NCBI GenBank assembly: GCA_030770545.1
Contig: CM061106.1
Coordinates: 1,932,001-1,996,000, forward strand
Origin: Macropodus opercularis
Lineage: Eukaryota > Chordata > Actinopteri > Anabantiformes > Osphronemidae
DNA length: 64,000 bases
Direction: 5' to 3'
A program made the position numbers and the translations under genes. Numbering within the stretch: position 1 is the stretch's first letter; each line of letters opens with the position of its first letter. The notes under the pieces are model-generated. The model searched no databases and was not told the DNA's origin. It saw nothing but the letters and a program-made list of their open reading frames with translations. This document shows, piece after piece, positions 22,801 to 33,432 of this stretch.

Positions 22801-25600
22801 CAGAGACTATCTTAGATTCCTTTGGTATGAAGACAATAACCTTAGCAAGAAGGTTAGGGACTACAGAATGAAGGTTCACGTATTTGGAAATAGTCCATCG
22901 CCAGCTGTGGCTATCTATTGCATGAGGCGTGCTGCTGTGGAAGGAGAAGGAGAACATGGTACTGACGCTAAGAAGTTCATCATGAGACATTTTTACGTTG
23001 ATGATGGACTGGCATCTGCCCCCACCCAGGAAGAGGCTGTTGATATCTTGAAGAGAGCTCAAAAGATGTTAGCAGAATCCAACCTGAACTTGCATAAAAT
23101 AGCATCCAACAGCCATAAGGTGATGGAAGCATTTTCAGCAGACGAACGGGCCAAGGATTTAAAAGATTTGGATCTTAGATCAGATGACCTCCCTATGCAA
23201 CGCAGTTTAGGAGTTCTGTGGAACCTGGAAACTGATAGTTTCACATTTCAAGTGTCTCAAGAGGAAAGACCATACACCAAGAGAGGTGTTTTGTCTACTG
23301 TAAACAGTATATATGACCCTTTAGGATTTGTGGCTCCTATAACTATGCAAGGAAAGGCTCTTCTCCGAGAACTTTCAACCGAGAGCACTGACTGGGATGA
23401 ACCACTTCCGTCTAAAAAGGAGGAGCAATGGAACTCATGGAAAAGGTCTTTGAAGGATTTACAACATCTCCAGATAGCAAGATGTTATGTTCCATTGTTG
23501 CAGTCTGCAGCGCAGAGGAAAGAGCTTTGCATCTTTTCAGATGCATCCACAATAGCAATCGGCGCTGTTGCTTACCTGAAGGTCACTGACAGAGGAGGAC
23601 AGCACCACATCGGATTCATTATGGCAAAATCGAAACTAGCCCCACGGCCTGCTCACACTGTTCCACGGCTGGAATTATGTGCCGCAGTTTTGGCTGTTGA
23701 AGTCTATGAGCTAGTCAGAGATGAGCTGGACATTGAGGTGGACACTGTCAACTTTTTCACAGACAGTAAAATAGTCCTGGGATACATACACAACACCACC
23801 AGGAGGTTTTACACATATGTTGCTAATCGAGTGACTCGCATACGCAAATCTACGCGTCCTGAACAGTGGAATTTCATCTCTACGGAGAATAACCCTGCAG
23901 ATCATGCCACTAGATTTATTCGTGCTTCTGAATTGCAGCATACCAGCTGGTTCCTTGGACCGTCATTCTTAACGCAGTGCAACCCAGAGATACCGCAGTT
24001 CGACATCTTTGATCTCATCGAGCCTGAAGCAGACGTAGAAATACAGCCCGACGTTACAAGCCTGATCTCTAATACCTCAGAAGGCCAGCTGAAGTCACAT
24101 CGCTTTGAAAGGTTTTCTCACTGGACGACTCTGTGTCGCACTATAGCATCACTTATTCGTGTTGCTGTCTCATTCAAGGCTTCAAAGTCAGGGTGGAAGT
24201 GCTATAATGACAGAAGCACTTCAAATGAGCTTTCCACGGCGAAAACTGTGATCATTCGTACTGTGCAGAATGAAGTATTCAAGGAGGAGTACAGCTGTCT
24301 CAAAACGAATCTGCCACTACCAAAACGAAGTCCACTCAGGAAGCTCAACCCCATCGTTGATGAGGATGGATTACTCAGGGTTGGTGGTCGTCTGGCTCCT
24401 GCAAATTTAACTAAAGAAGAAAAACATCCTCTTATAATACCCAGTGCTCATCACATTGCTACTCTTTTAGTCAGGTATTACCACGAGAAAGTAACACATC
24501 AGGGGCGTCACCTCACAGAGGGAGCAGTCAGAGCAGCAGGATTTTGGATTACTGGAAGCAAACGCCTGGTTACATCTGTCATCTACAAATGTGTCATCTG
24601 TCGTAGGCTAAGAGGAACCTTTCAGATCCAAAAGATGGCAGACTTGCCTGCGGACAAGCTTTCAACAATGCCGCCATTTACAAACGTTGGTCTTGACATT
24701 TTTGGTCCATGGATGGTGATGACACGTCGCACTAGAGGAGGCAGTGCAGATAGCAAAAGGTGGGCAGTGCTCTTTACGTGTATGTCAACCAGAGCTGTAC
24801 ACATTGAACTGGTTGAGTCTATGTCCACATCCAGCTTCATGAATGCACTAAGACGATTTTTCTGTGTTCGTGGACCTGCAAAACTTCTGCGCTCGGATAG
24901 AGGCACTAATTTTATTGGTGCATGTAAAGAGTTACAAATAGACCACAACGACAGTATGCTACACGCTTACCTTCAAGAGAAAGGTTGCACGTGGCACTTC
25001 AATCCTCCACATTCTTCACACATGGGTGGTTCCTGGGAACGGCTCATTGGAGTTGCAAGGAGGATCTTAGATGCAATACTTCTTCAGTCGGCGCATATTC
25101 GACTCACACATGAAGTACTGAGCACATTTATGGCAGAAGTAATGGCGATAATAAATGCCAGACCACTGGTATCAGTGTCTACTGATCCAGACATGCCAAC
25201 TGTTCTTACACCAGCGCTGATTTTAACGCAAAAGACAAATGCACTATCAGCACCTTCGGGCATCTTCGAGCCAACTGTTCACTATGCAAACCAATGGAAA
25301 CAAGTTCAATGTCTCGCGGACACTTTCTGGAAGAGATGGAGAGGAGAGTATTTGACTACCCTGCAAAGCCGCAGGAAATGGACAGAAGACAGACCCAACA
25401 TCAAAGAAGGAGATGTTGTTTTGCTTAAGGACAGCCAGGCCCACAGGAATGACTGGCCTGTGGGACTTGTTACAAAGACATTCAACAGCAGCGACAACAA
25501 GGTCCGTAAGGCGGAAATAAGGACAGTTAAAGACGGAGCGGTGAAAGTGTTTCTGAGGCCAATCTCAGAGATGGTCGTCCTTTTGTCAGAAGGAAAGTGA
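19841..25600 (+). CDS. BEL/Pao Gag-Pol polyprotein
   Basis: An unbroken frame of 1919 codons. I use the ATG at 19841 (MSLRSGKQ); an in-frame upstream ATG at 19772 lies inside the LTR. The order is as expected for BEL/Pao. An alanine/lysine-rich coiled coil spans about 45-105, then Gag. A cysteine/histidine knuckle starts at 494 (CYRCCGSTEHMAKDC), and a retropepsin-like AVLDEQSN has its aspartate near 597. The reverse transcriptase has YVDD at 1052-1055. An RNase H-like segment follows (LCIFSDASTIAIGAVAY and FFTDSKIVLGYIHN). The integrase has an H/C zinc region and D1619, D1686 and E1733 (GLDIFGPW, RSDRGTNF, GGSWERL). The basic C-terminal domain follows. All catalytic residues checked are present, so the element may be or recently was active. 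Confidence 0.93.
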   Translation: MSLRSGKQYKPAPQSGGTDVRAPSEQSRSSRQSSRHSSASSSAIKARAKAEAARAQLAYAEKEADIIKQKANLEANLHILESQRAVAAATAEAATYEDDERCNKSELNQDLLDLPFSPAERTSEYVHQQSTTGSEGNPFLTEAHQCSKVSHEVCETSVFDDAKNKVEVKGKVNVKPEQTNGELKKTFSGPAGQTFYPLRDYSYEPQGAHDVTKYLIRKEMLSGGLMKFDDSPENYWSWKASFQGVTKDLNLSAREELDLMIKWLGVESSGQAKRIRSAHVFNARAALLLVWQRLEECYGSPEVIEHALLKKVEEFPKLNNKDNVKLRELGDVLQEIECAKVGGYLPGLSYLDTARGVNPIVEKLPYGLQEKWIVIGSRYKEEHRVAFPPFSCFANFIRQQAKVRNDPSFMLTTVNSQSTKTERYTRSNRVSVNVHKTEVPKDSSSRQGTFKQTSESPDKQCPIHKKPHPLKKCRSFRAKPIEERKLFLKEQHICYRCCGSTEHMAKDCRVPVKCMECKSERHISALHPGPPPFIKDNQEEEEDDGGEMNETSTPVTSKCTEVCGNASGQYSCSKISPVIVYPDGQKEKAQRMYAVLDEQSNRSLAKSQFFHMFNITTTADPYTIKTCSGTTRTTGRRATNFVIESIDGKVKLPLPHLIECDMIPDDRKEIPSPEVARQHPHLHRVADRIPPVDSNTPILLLLGRDILQVHKVREQINGPHSAPYAQRLDLGWVIVGDACLGTTHKPSNVNVLKTHVLSNGRSSFLSPCLNKLQVKEMLNNTAADLSCSPVLCTQNRSIGGSTDSLGCTVFDKTKDDDKPALSVDDQTFLDIMDTAVFQDEANSWVAPLPFRSPRQRLPSNREQAIKRLNSLRKTLDKKPEMKRQYVEFMQKMFDNDHAEPAPPLEEHREHWYLPSFGVYHPQKPDQLRVVFDSSAEYDGVSLNKVLLSGPDLNNTLLGVLLRFRKEPVAFTADVQQMFYCFVVREDHRDYLRFLWYEDNNLSKKVRDYRMKVHVFGNSPSPAVAIYCMRRAAVEGEGEHGTDAKKFIMRHFYVDDGLASAPTQEEAVDILKRAQKMLAESNLNLHKIASNSHKVMEAFSADERAKDLKDLDLRSDDLPMQRSLGVLWNLETDSFTFQVSQEERPYTKRGVLSTVNSIYDPLGFVAPITMQGKALLRELSTESTDWDEPLPSKKEEQWNSWKRSLKDLQHLQIARCYVPLLQSAAQRKELCIFSDASTIAIGAVAYLKVTDRGGQHHIGFIMAKSKLAPRPAHTVPRLELCAAVLAVEVYELVRDELDIEVDTVNFFTDSKIVLGYIHNTTRRFYTYVANRVTRIRKSTRPEQWNFISTENNPADHATRFIRASELQHTSWFLGPSFLTQCNPEIPQFDIFDLIEPEADVEIQPDVTSLISNTSEGQLKSHRFERFSHWTTLCRTIASLIRVAVSFKASKSGWKCYNDRSTSNELSTAKTVIIRTVQNEVFKEEYSCLKTNLPLPKRSPLRKLNPIVDEDGLLRVGGRLAPANLTKEEKHPLIIPSAHHIATLLVRYYHEKVTHQGRHLTEGAVRAAGFWITGSKRLVTSVIYKCVICRRLRGTFQIQKMADLPADKLSTMPPFTNVGLDIFGPWMVMTRRTRGGSADSKRWAVLFTCMSTRAVHIELVESMSTSSFMNALRRFFCVRGPAKLLRSDRGTNFIGACKELQIDHNDSMLHAYLQEKGCTWHFNPPHSSHMGGSWERLIGVARRILDAILLQSAHIRLTHEVLSTFMAEVMAIINARPLVSVSTDPDMPTVLTPALILTQKTNALSAPSGIFEPTVHYANQWKQVQCLADTFWKRWRGEYLTTLQSRRKWTEDRPNIKEGDVVLLKDSQAHRNDWPVGLVTKTFNSSDNKVRKAEIRTVKDGAVKVFLRPISEMVVLLSEGK

Positions 25601-25665
25601 CGTGTACTGTAACGTTTGTATTTGTTTGTGGTTCAAAGGTTATAGTGGTGCAATTACATTGTCCC

Positions 25666-25675
25666 AGGCGGGGAG
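25666..25675 (+). promoter_or_regulatory. Polypurine tract of the BEL element
   Basis: AGGCGGGGAG directly precedes the 3' LTR, the expected site for plus-strand priming. Confidence 0.6.
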
Positions 25676-26169
25676 TGTTCTGACTTCTGTACCACAGCTA
25701 ATAAGTACAAGTAGCGTTTGGGTGAAACAGTGCCCCCTTTCTGTTCGTATGTGGGCAGTAGTTCTTAACCAGTTGACCTGCAGTGGAGGTAGGGAAGAAA
25801 AGTGACTGTCAGCTGCCTACTTGCTTATGATGTTTGTGCCTTGGACAGTATTTGTCCGTAAGTATTTCTATTAAAAGTTCTTTGTAGATACTGCGAAAAC
25901 ATAGTAGACATGTTAAACTGTTTATTTGTAATGTTAGCATAGACAAGCTAACTTGTTATGACGCAGTAATATTGTATTGTATTTATAAGAAGTGTATTAT
26001 TGCATGTTAATTACTGTTGTTTTCTGTGTTTAGTTTACAGTACGTGAGTACGTGAGTGTGTGAGTAAAGGCAAGAAAAGTTTACGCCTGGTCTTTATTTG
26101 TTACCACTCCTGCTCACATGTCAGCTAACTGTCTAGCTTAGACACGGACGCCTTTGCGAGGACAGTATA
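25676..26169 (+). repeat. BEL 3' LTR
   Basis: Same start as the 5' LTR. It is longer by about 19 bp because of indels near 25865-25900 and 26098. Confidence 0.85.
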
Positions 26170-28236
26170 TTATCCTTCAGCAAAGTGAAAATGAACAGCA
26201 ACAAAGAAAAAGGGACTTAAACTGTACGAGCAGAGTGGAAGACGTTTCAAACCATAAGTGAGGACAGAATTAAGGCGGTAAATGGCAGAGGAGCTGAACA
26301 GCTGCACACGTTGAGACACCAGCTCTCACTGCCCCAGAACGACTGTCTGTCCAGAAGCACGAGGTGAGGAGGACGCTGAGAGCAGTGAATTACACAACTT
26401 AAGTGAGCACAGACCCACAGCCCTCACATGTGTCATCAAGCGTTTCTGAAGATCTCCCTCCTGTGACCACCATTAATTTGTTTAGTCTGATGACACCATC
26501 GTGGTTTGGTTCATCTGTAGAGCGAGACATCATATGCTTTTATATTCCATTACGTATTTTTATACTGATGTGTTGCTCCTCTTTGGTGTCATATTTTAGG
26601 ACACTTGCTGAGAGAGCACTCAGTTTCTTTGAACTTCCTACTATGACAATAAAAACTATTTTTATTCTAATATGAGCACACTGTTGTGTTGTGTTTTTCT
26701 GTTGTCACAAATCAGAAAGTGACTTAGAAAAGGTATTTTCTCCAGCATCACAGTGAAACAGTGATATCGTCTGTATGTCCATGGATGAAAACAGGAGCTG
26801 ATCACTGATTATTCAGGATCATTGAGTTTACAACATGACTGGAGCTGAAAACTGTCCCCAACATTCAGACTGAACCATGGATCATGTTTCCTGTTTGTAG
26901 TTTATAATCAAGTCAAACATTTAATGTTTCATAATTTACTTTGACTGTGGACGACAACGTGACTACAAACCAAACCAAAGAAGAAGAAAGGGTTAAATAT
27001 GTCCTGTTCCAGGCTCCTCCATCACTTTCTGTTCCTGTTTATTTTCACTGTGTGTCTGCGTCGAGATTCAGTGAATTTCCTCCATATAAAGGTGAAGTAT
27101 TTGATTTTAGTGTTATTACTTTTTGTTTTAACTGTTGTGAGATTGTTCCTCTTATTAAACTTCATCAGAATGTGATGAACAGACTTTCTCCTCCATGTTG
27201 TGTCAGTAGAGTCACAGTAGAAGCAGAGTCAGTTGATGGTCAGTAGCTGAACTGACAGAAACATCTGAAAGTAGATCATTTGTAACAGATGATGTTCAGA
27301 CTTTGTCTCTTATTTCTTTTGGTTTTTCTCTGTGAACTTATTAGATTTATATATTTGCTAGTCATGAGTTTGTGAAGCAGCAGGAAACAGAAAGAGGAAC
27401 TGTCCATGAGACCCTAAATAGAACCTAATTCCTCTTTTTCCATTTAGTCGTGAGTCAGAAATTCAACAGACATTAGGCTGAAAAACAGATTAACCCATGT
27501 GTCAGACATGTGACGTGTTTATTCATCATCTGATGTCAGTGTTGTCTTAACACTGAACATAGAAGGTTGTGTCCTCTGTGGGACATGTAGACACACGTTA
27601 TATATAGGTCACATGACATGTCGTTATTGATGAATAATAATAATAAATAATCTCCAGTAAAATGCAGCGACCGCATGGAGACGTTCTCTTTGTGGTGGTG
27701 GTCGGTGTAGCAGTGAACATCACACACAGAAGGTGGATCTGTTTTCCTGGAGGTCAGTGAACGTCTGCTGAACATCCTCCTCCAAAGCAACGTCACCACC
27801 ATCACTAAGTCTCAGTCAGAGACACTGAGACATGAGCTGTGAGCTTCAGGGAGCAGATGCTGGTCCTCAGCAGAGGGACTGTAGACCTGGACCAGGAGCA
27901 GCTGAGCTGAGTGGTGTCACATGAATAATGAACAGTTTGTCAGGTTTGGTGGGTGATGGTGACGTCTCTGTGGAGTTTACATTGGTTTACGTTGGTAGTT
28001 GTCTGTATGGTGTTAAATGTTGATTTTCAGTCCTGCTGCTCATCGCTGTTCATGTTTAGTGGGAACGTTGATGAGTTTATCAGGCTTTTTTTATTTATGG
28101 GTTTATCCACGATTTTCTGCAGAGAGCAGCTGATATTTGACTAATGATAGAAAGGAGGATTTCAGTTGATGTGCAGGTGAATGATTTGTGTTTGTCTCCA
28201 CATGAAGCTAGAAAGTGTGTGTGAGCTGATGTGGAC
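26170..28236. other. No gene recognised; LINE-like tail at the start
   Basis: The 26600-26675 part ends in CCTACTATGACAATAAAAAC, which resembles a fish LINE 3' tail, but coding evidence upstream of it is weak. From about 26690 to 28236 lies AT-rich sequence that may hold the promoter and 5' UTR of the NLR-like gene at 28237. Confidence 0.4.
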
Positions 28237-29734
28237 ATGAATCAGTGTGAGGACAGAGAGGAGGGAGCCCCTCCCTCTAAAACCACTCTGTGTAGGGACC
28301 ATGAGAGCCAGACCAAAGCTCAGAGGTGAGATGACTGAGACCATCTGATGATTCTGTCTCCAAGTCACACACACTGTTTAAGATTCACTATTATTGGTCA
28401 TTGATGAAGGAAACGTCCACTGAATATGTGAGAGTCACTAAGTTGTTTTTCTATCAGGTCCCATCAGAGACAAGAACCTGCTGAAGCTGGACCTGAACCC
28501 AGTTGTGTGTCCTGCAAGAGCAACGACTCAAAGGAGGAGCCTTATAACTTTAAAGACCAACCTGCATCAGAGTCAAAGTGAGTTGTTGTCAGTTTGAATC
28601 AGGTTGAACAATCTGATGTAAACTTTCTATGATGATCAATAGTTGTGTTGTTTGTTTCTGGTGTGAGTCAGTTGGTTTGTGTTTGAAGTGTTAATGTGAA
28701 GGAGAAGCTTTCTTCACTGTTCTTCCAGCAAACACTCTGATCATGGATCAAATCTCCATCCAGCCAGTAGCTAAAGCTCTGATCCTGTAGAGGGTCACAG
28801 GGGCTGCTCCTCTTCTAATGAAGTGCTGACTTGCAGGCAGACGTCAAAGGAAGCAGCTGAACCACAAATGTTCAGCTCTGATCAAATCTGGTTATTGACG
28901 TTCTCTACGTGCAGATTTGGCTCAAATGTCTTCCAGCAGTAGGTTGAAGTTCCTGCTGTTAGACTTTAGTTGATGTTGTTGCAGTAAGTGGAGACGACTG
29001 TTTGTCCCCAGTGTCAGCACCAGAGCTGACGTCTGAACTTTGATGTAGGATCCAACAATGAATGAATGGAGGAAGTGGTTCAATGTTACTAGTGTGAGCA
29101 GCAGCTCTGCCTCAGACTCACACAGTTCAACACATTCCCACTGGGAGCTGCCCAGTACAACCAGTCTGATCCCAGCAGACTCTGTCTCTAGACGCCTTGT
29201 TCCAACACGTCAGCATTGTTCAGTGAGGGAGGCAGAGATAGATGTTGTTCAGAGCTGCTGAGACTGTGACAGTAAAGCTTCACCGCTACAGGGAGTCTCT
29301 GACTCACTGCTCACATCAAGCATCACTTCATGGACCTTTACCTTGTGTGTGTCTCTGTGTGGACTCACATCATGTGAGCTCATTCTTCATGGTTCCTCCA
29401 CAGAGTGGACCAGCAGAGCTCAGAGGTTCCCAGTGGTCAGTCTGCCCAGCAGCACCAAACACACCTGGACTCCATGTTTATGGTCTGTACATGGACAACC
29501 ACTACTTTCATCTGTTGTGTTCAATCGTCTCCATGCTGCACTTTTACACCAGTGGATTGTCAGTGTGTCCAACATGGATCTGATGTTTGGCTCCATGCTT
29601 TTAGTTGGATGGTGTCATTCATAGAGTTTCTGTTCCAGCTGCTGGAGGAAAACATTGCCATGTTTGTGAAGAAGGAGCTGAAGAAGATCCAGAAGGTTCT
29701 GAGTCCAGATTACCCAGAATGGTCTCGGCTCTGA
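28237..29734 (+). CDS. NLRC3-like gene, N-terminal exons only (truncated)
   Basis: Four exons join in phase: 28237-28325, 28458-28577, 29404-29482 and 29639-29734, giving 127 residues. The start (MNQCEDREEGAPPSKTTLC) and the PEPSCVSCKSNDSKEEP exon are the typical disordered N-terminus of the teleost NLRC3-like NLR family. The last exon gives the helical LLEENIAMFVKKELKKIQKV and the LSPDYPE motif that normally leads into the FISNA and NACHT domains. Here the sequence diverges right after DYPE and stops at 29732-29734. No NACHT ATPase P-loop or LRR is seen downstream to 31.8 kb. The product, if made, would be a short cytosolic protein without the ATPase or sensor. Either a broken gene or a small regulator is possible; a broken gene is the simpler reading. 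Confidence 0.75.
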
Positions 29735-31841
29735 CTGTAACCACGAGGCAACACAAAGAAACAAGATCTCACAGAGTCCCGCAAAAACTAAAAGAGCAAC
29801 GTGATCTCACAGGATCTCGCGATGGCTACCAGACGTTGTTTACCCTTCATTGACTGATTTCATTTGTCCAGGAACGAGTTGTGAGGATAAAACTCATATT
29901 CATATTCTAATAATAAGATTTATTTTCCATTTTAACTGTTGTGTTGTGTTCACGGACCTCCAGGTGAGATTAGGATTCAGTAACAGGCTGTTTGTGTCAG
30001 TGAGTCCCTGTGTGTGTTTTAATCAGCTGTTCATCGCTCTGCTCTTCGTCGCTGGTTCATCTTCCCTCAGTGATAACGTTACAGTTCAGCTCAGTGTGTT
30101 TGCTCAAAGGCAGCGGTGCTAGTAAACGTGACAGAGCTGAGAGACTGGGAGAGAGCAGCCAGGGAAGCTCTGCTCTTTACGCTGCAGGAGGGTCCAACTT
30201 TGTGGGTTTGCTGTGTTTTAAACGGTTTCATTTCCTCACAGAGCTGCTTTGTGTTTGTAGGGTTTTGTCTTTCCTATAGTTCCTCTCTGTCAGTCTTCTC
30301 CATCAGCCTGCTCCTTCCTGATCCATCTGTAAACGCAGAGCAAAGTGGAGTCACTCCCAGTTTTGCTGAGTCTGTCTGAACTCGGTTCTGCTCTTAGTGG
30401 GTCGGCTCCGGGTCTGAGTGATGGAGGTTTCTGCAGACAGTCAGTTTATTGTGGTACCATACGTTTCAGGGCTGTAGGTCAGGGTCACATCCATTGATTT
30501 CACAACACAAACAGTAACAGAACATTTTAAACAAAGACTAAATGTGGGACTAGTCACTGGAATGATGTCACCAACATCTGTCCAATCAGAGCGGATCGGC
30601 TGTGGCTCGTCTCCAGCTCTTTGACCCCTGGACTCTGGAGCAAACCAAACGACAGATTGTCACAACTGTGAAATCAACAGCTTAGTTTTTTACCAATGTT
30701 ATTAATGATTTTATCTGTCTCACACAAATCTACCTGCACTAGTTGCTGAGCTGTGAGAATAAAGTTATTCTTTCTTTTGGCAGCAGATCAGCTTCACGTG
30801 AGCAGTGATGATGAGCAGAGACAATGTTTACATTCGTGTCTACTTTCTTTCACAGCTGAAGCATCGCCGTCTCGTTCACTGCCTCACGTGCCACAAGCCA
30901 CAGGACGGCTGTGCTTGAAGTCTTCCCCAGTGATTCTGCTGTTCTGGCAGCTGCATAAGATACAAAATCTCACTCACTTTTTTGTGATTCTAGGCATCAA
31001 TGTTTGCTTGAGGGAAGACTCAGAGAGTGTTGCATGACACCAAGAGAGATGCTGAGCAGATCTGCTAACCCCCAAGAAGCCTTCCTCATTCTGGGACATT
31101 TCCAGAGGCCAGCAGCCGTGGAGGGAAGGACTGAGTTCTGTCTGCACAGAATATAGCATTAGACTCTTTCCTAGATGTGTCTGTTTTGTTTTATTGAGGT
31201 GTGACAGTAAATCATATGTGAAGAGTGATTGTTGGACAAAACCGTCTCCACCCAAGTAGCGTCATATACTTCGGAGACAGTGGCCAGAAGAGAGGAAGAG
31301 ACTCCAGCAATGACTCTGCGATGTGAGGGAGGACTTTGCAGAGTTCTTACAAGTCGTCTTCCCCCAGCCACTGTCAAAAAGAAGCGAGCTGACGCCGGGT
31401 TCCCAGAAAACCAAAGCTTCTATGACAGGTAGAGGAAACGAAAAAAAGACCTGTAAGTAGACAGGATAGCTTTTAATGGCTGCGTTGAATTTATGTAAAT
31501 TACACATAAAGAACATTTAAATAGAGATGAAAAAAAAATTTAACAACAAAATTTAACAAAATCTCAATAATGTGGCCAAGATGACTGACACGGAGGACTG
31601 AACTACCAATCACCCTTCTCCACACGACGTTGCAACGTGGAGGCACCTAAGACAGACGAGATGACAGCAGGTGTCTGTGTATGGACACAGGGAGGGACTG
31701 GACCTGGAGCGGCTCCGTGGGTGAGGATCAAAAAGGTGGACATAGTTCACCTTGACAGTGGTATTTGTTAGGTACCAGCCAACATTTGTCCAATGTGCAT
31801 CTTTGATTTATTTCAGTCTGGTACAAACAACCCATAGACAA
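29735..31841. other. No gene recognised
   Basis: Downstream of the truncated NLR. The short open frames here show no domain, and no FISNA/NACHT exon was found. Confidence 0.4.
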
Positions 31842-32133
31842 GAGATTCGTGGGTGTGCTGGAGCCTGTCCCAGCTGTCTATGAGCGAGAGGCAGGTCCAC
31901 CCTGGACAGATCACCAGTCTGTCACAGGCCACACAACCAGTCACGTCTACGGGTAATTTAGAGTTTTCTCATGTCAGCCTAACTGCATGTCTTTGGACTG
32001 TAGGAGGAAGCCGGAGACCTCGGAGAGAACCCACACAGACACAGGGAGAACATGCAGACTCCACACAGAAAGGCCTTCTGGAATCAAACCCAGGACCTTC
32101 TCGTTGTGAGGCGACAGAGCTAACCACCACCAC
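31842..32133 (-). mobile_element. tRNA-derived SINE, full length
   Basis: On the minus strand it has a tRNA-like head (TCGCCTCACAACGAGAAGG, then a GGGTTTGATTCC B box). The conserved body follows (GGAGTCTGCATGTTCTCCC, CTACAGTCCAAAGACATGCA), and the 3' part ends GACAGCTGGGACAGGCTCCA. This architecture is common in fish genomes. Confidence 0.8.
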
Positions 32134-32245
32134 CAGAGTATAATATAAGATGAAAAACTAAAGAATTATTATACATAAACAAGTGTTTGACTACACCTTC
32201 ATTATTTCTCTGAACATACACAGCATATGGTGCCGTCACTGCACA

Positions 32246-32881
32246 GAGCAGTCCTTAGTAATGGAGAAATGTATTCTTTATATTTATTATGCTGTGTGGA
32301 GTTTGCATGTTCTCCCCATGACTGAGTGGGTTTTCTCCAGGGTCTCCGGTTTCCTCCCACAGTCCAAAGACATGCAGTTAGGTCAATTGGAGAAAATGCA
32401 AAAAAAAATTGCCCGTGACTGTGTGTCTCTATGTGAGGCCCTGCGATCTGTCCAGGGTGAACCCTGCCTCTTGCCCAAAGACAGCTGGGACAGGCTCCAG
32501 CACACCAACGACCCCTGCTGGGAAGAAGCAGTAGAAGATGAATGAATGAATATTTATTATGGTGAACTGAGTAGAACTATTACAACTACTACCAAACAGA
32601 AGAGTGGAACAGTTTTCATGGTCAGAGTCAAAAACGTGTTTTGGTTTCATACATATTATGCAGGATAAAGCAAATCATGGTAGAACATGGTTCTAGACCA
32701 CGGGTGGTGAAGCCTGGTCCTCCAGAGCCACACACCTGCTGGTTTTCTAAGCTCCCTGCACTTACAGCTTCTCAGTGTTTTCTATTAAATATTTTATTCC
32801 TGAAACATATTCATTGTGCTTTAAAACCTCCTCAATTTAATATCCATAACATTTTTTTGAAAATTAAAAATCTAATTAAAA
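32246..32881 (+). repeat. 636-bp perfect direct repeat, copy 1 (contains headless SINE)
   Basis: Bases 32246-32881 match 35158-35793 without a difference that I could see (offset 2912). The block contains the SINE body at about 32300-32551 without its tRNA-like head, a GAAT tail, and about 330 bp of other sequence. An inverted, diverged third copy with the complete SINE lies at about 56770-57445. Confidence 0.9.
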
Positions 32882-33060
32882 TGCTGTCCCACATGCTGCA
32901 TTTCTCCTGCATGACTAGTCCTCTGTCCTAGAGGCCACAACATTTATCATAGATGCCACAACTTTATTATACAGTAGACGTCAACATGCCACATTTGTCC
33001 AACATGATTCTGCATCTGTGTACATGCTACAAGACGTCTCCTAGCATCACTAAAAACTGC

Positions 33061-33142
33061 GTAGATGGCAGGATTTGAACCTGCGCGGGGGAAACCCCAA
33101 CGGATTTCGAGTCCATCGCCTTAACCACTCGGCCACAACTAC
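33061..33142 (-). tRNA. tRNA-Ser-CGA: tRNA-Ser (CGA)
   Basis: The minus strand folds as an 82-nt serine tRNA. It has A box TGGCCGAGTGGTTAAGGC, anticodon loop CTCGAAA with anticodon CGA, a long variable arm (GGGGTTTCCCCC) and B box GGTTCAAATCC. The acceptor stem (GTAGTTG with CATCTAC) has one T-T mismatch at position 5, so function is likely but not certain. Confidence 0.85.
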
Positions 33143-33386
33143 CTCAAAAAATATGCATCAGTGTTCTGAGGTAAGATGAGCCAGCGAGTAATGTGCACAA
33201 GAGAAGAGCTTTAGGACAACAACTGCAGCCTGGGATCTGAAGGCAACAACACTTGAAACAAGTTGCACCTGCTTATTAAAGCTTGTACACACACAGCAAG
33301 ACTGATATTTACAATCACGAAACTCATTTACTAACCACAAAAAGAACCAACACAAAATAATTAAAGTAAAGCATCACTAAAAGTTA

Positions 33387-33432
33387 CGTATGAGGCAGGA
33401 TTCAAACCTGCGCAGGGAAAACCCAATGGAGT
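33387..33432 (-). pseudogene. tRNA-Ser 3'-half fragment
   Basis: The forward sequence GAGGCAGGATTCAAACCTGC and its flank CATCACTAAAA repeat the 3' half and downstream flank of the tRNA-Ser gene 330 bp away. The anticodon half is missing. Confidence 0.7.

Larger units (their letters stand above)
19313..26169 (+). mobile_element. BEL/Pao LTR retrotransposon, near-intact
   Basis: About 6.9 kb, with a 5' LTR at 19313-19787, one uninterrupted gag-pol frame and a 3' LTR at 25676-26169. The LTRs differ, by eye, at about seven or eight substitutions plus three small indels, so insertion is recent. No matching target-site duplication is visible (GAGAC before, TTATC after), and no clear primer binding site was identified. 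No envelope gene is present. It lies just upstream of the minus-strand lectin cassette. Confidence 0.9.

Noticed and set aside
20930..25500. Minus-strand open frames inside the BEL polyprotein
   Set aside because: They are antisense to a long conserved frame and contain no recognisable domain.
29242..29853. Several overlapping plus-strand frames over the NLR exons
   Set aside because: Only the frame that splices 29404-29482 to 29639-29734 matches the family; the others run through introns.
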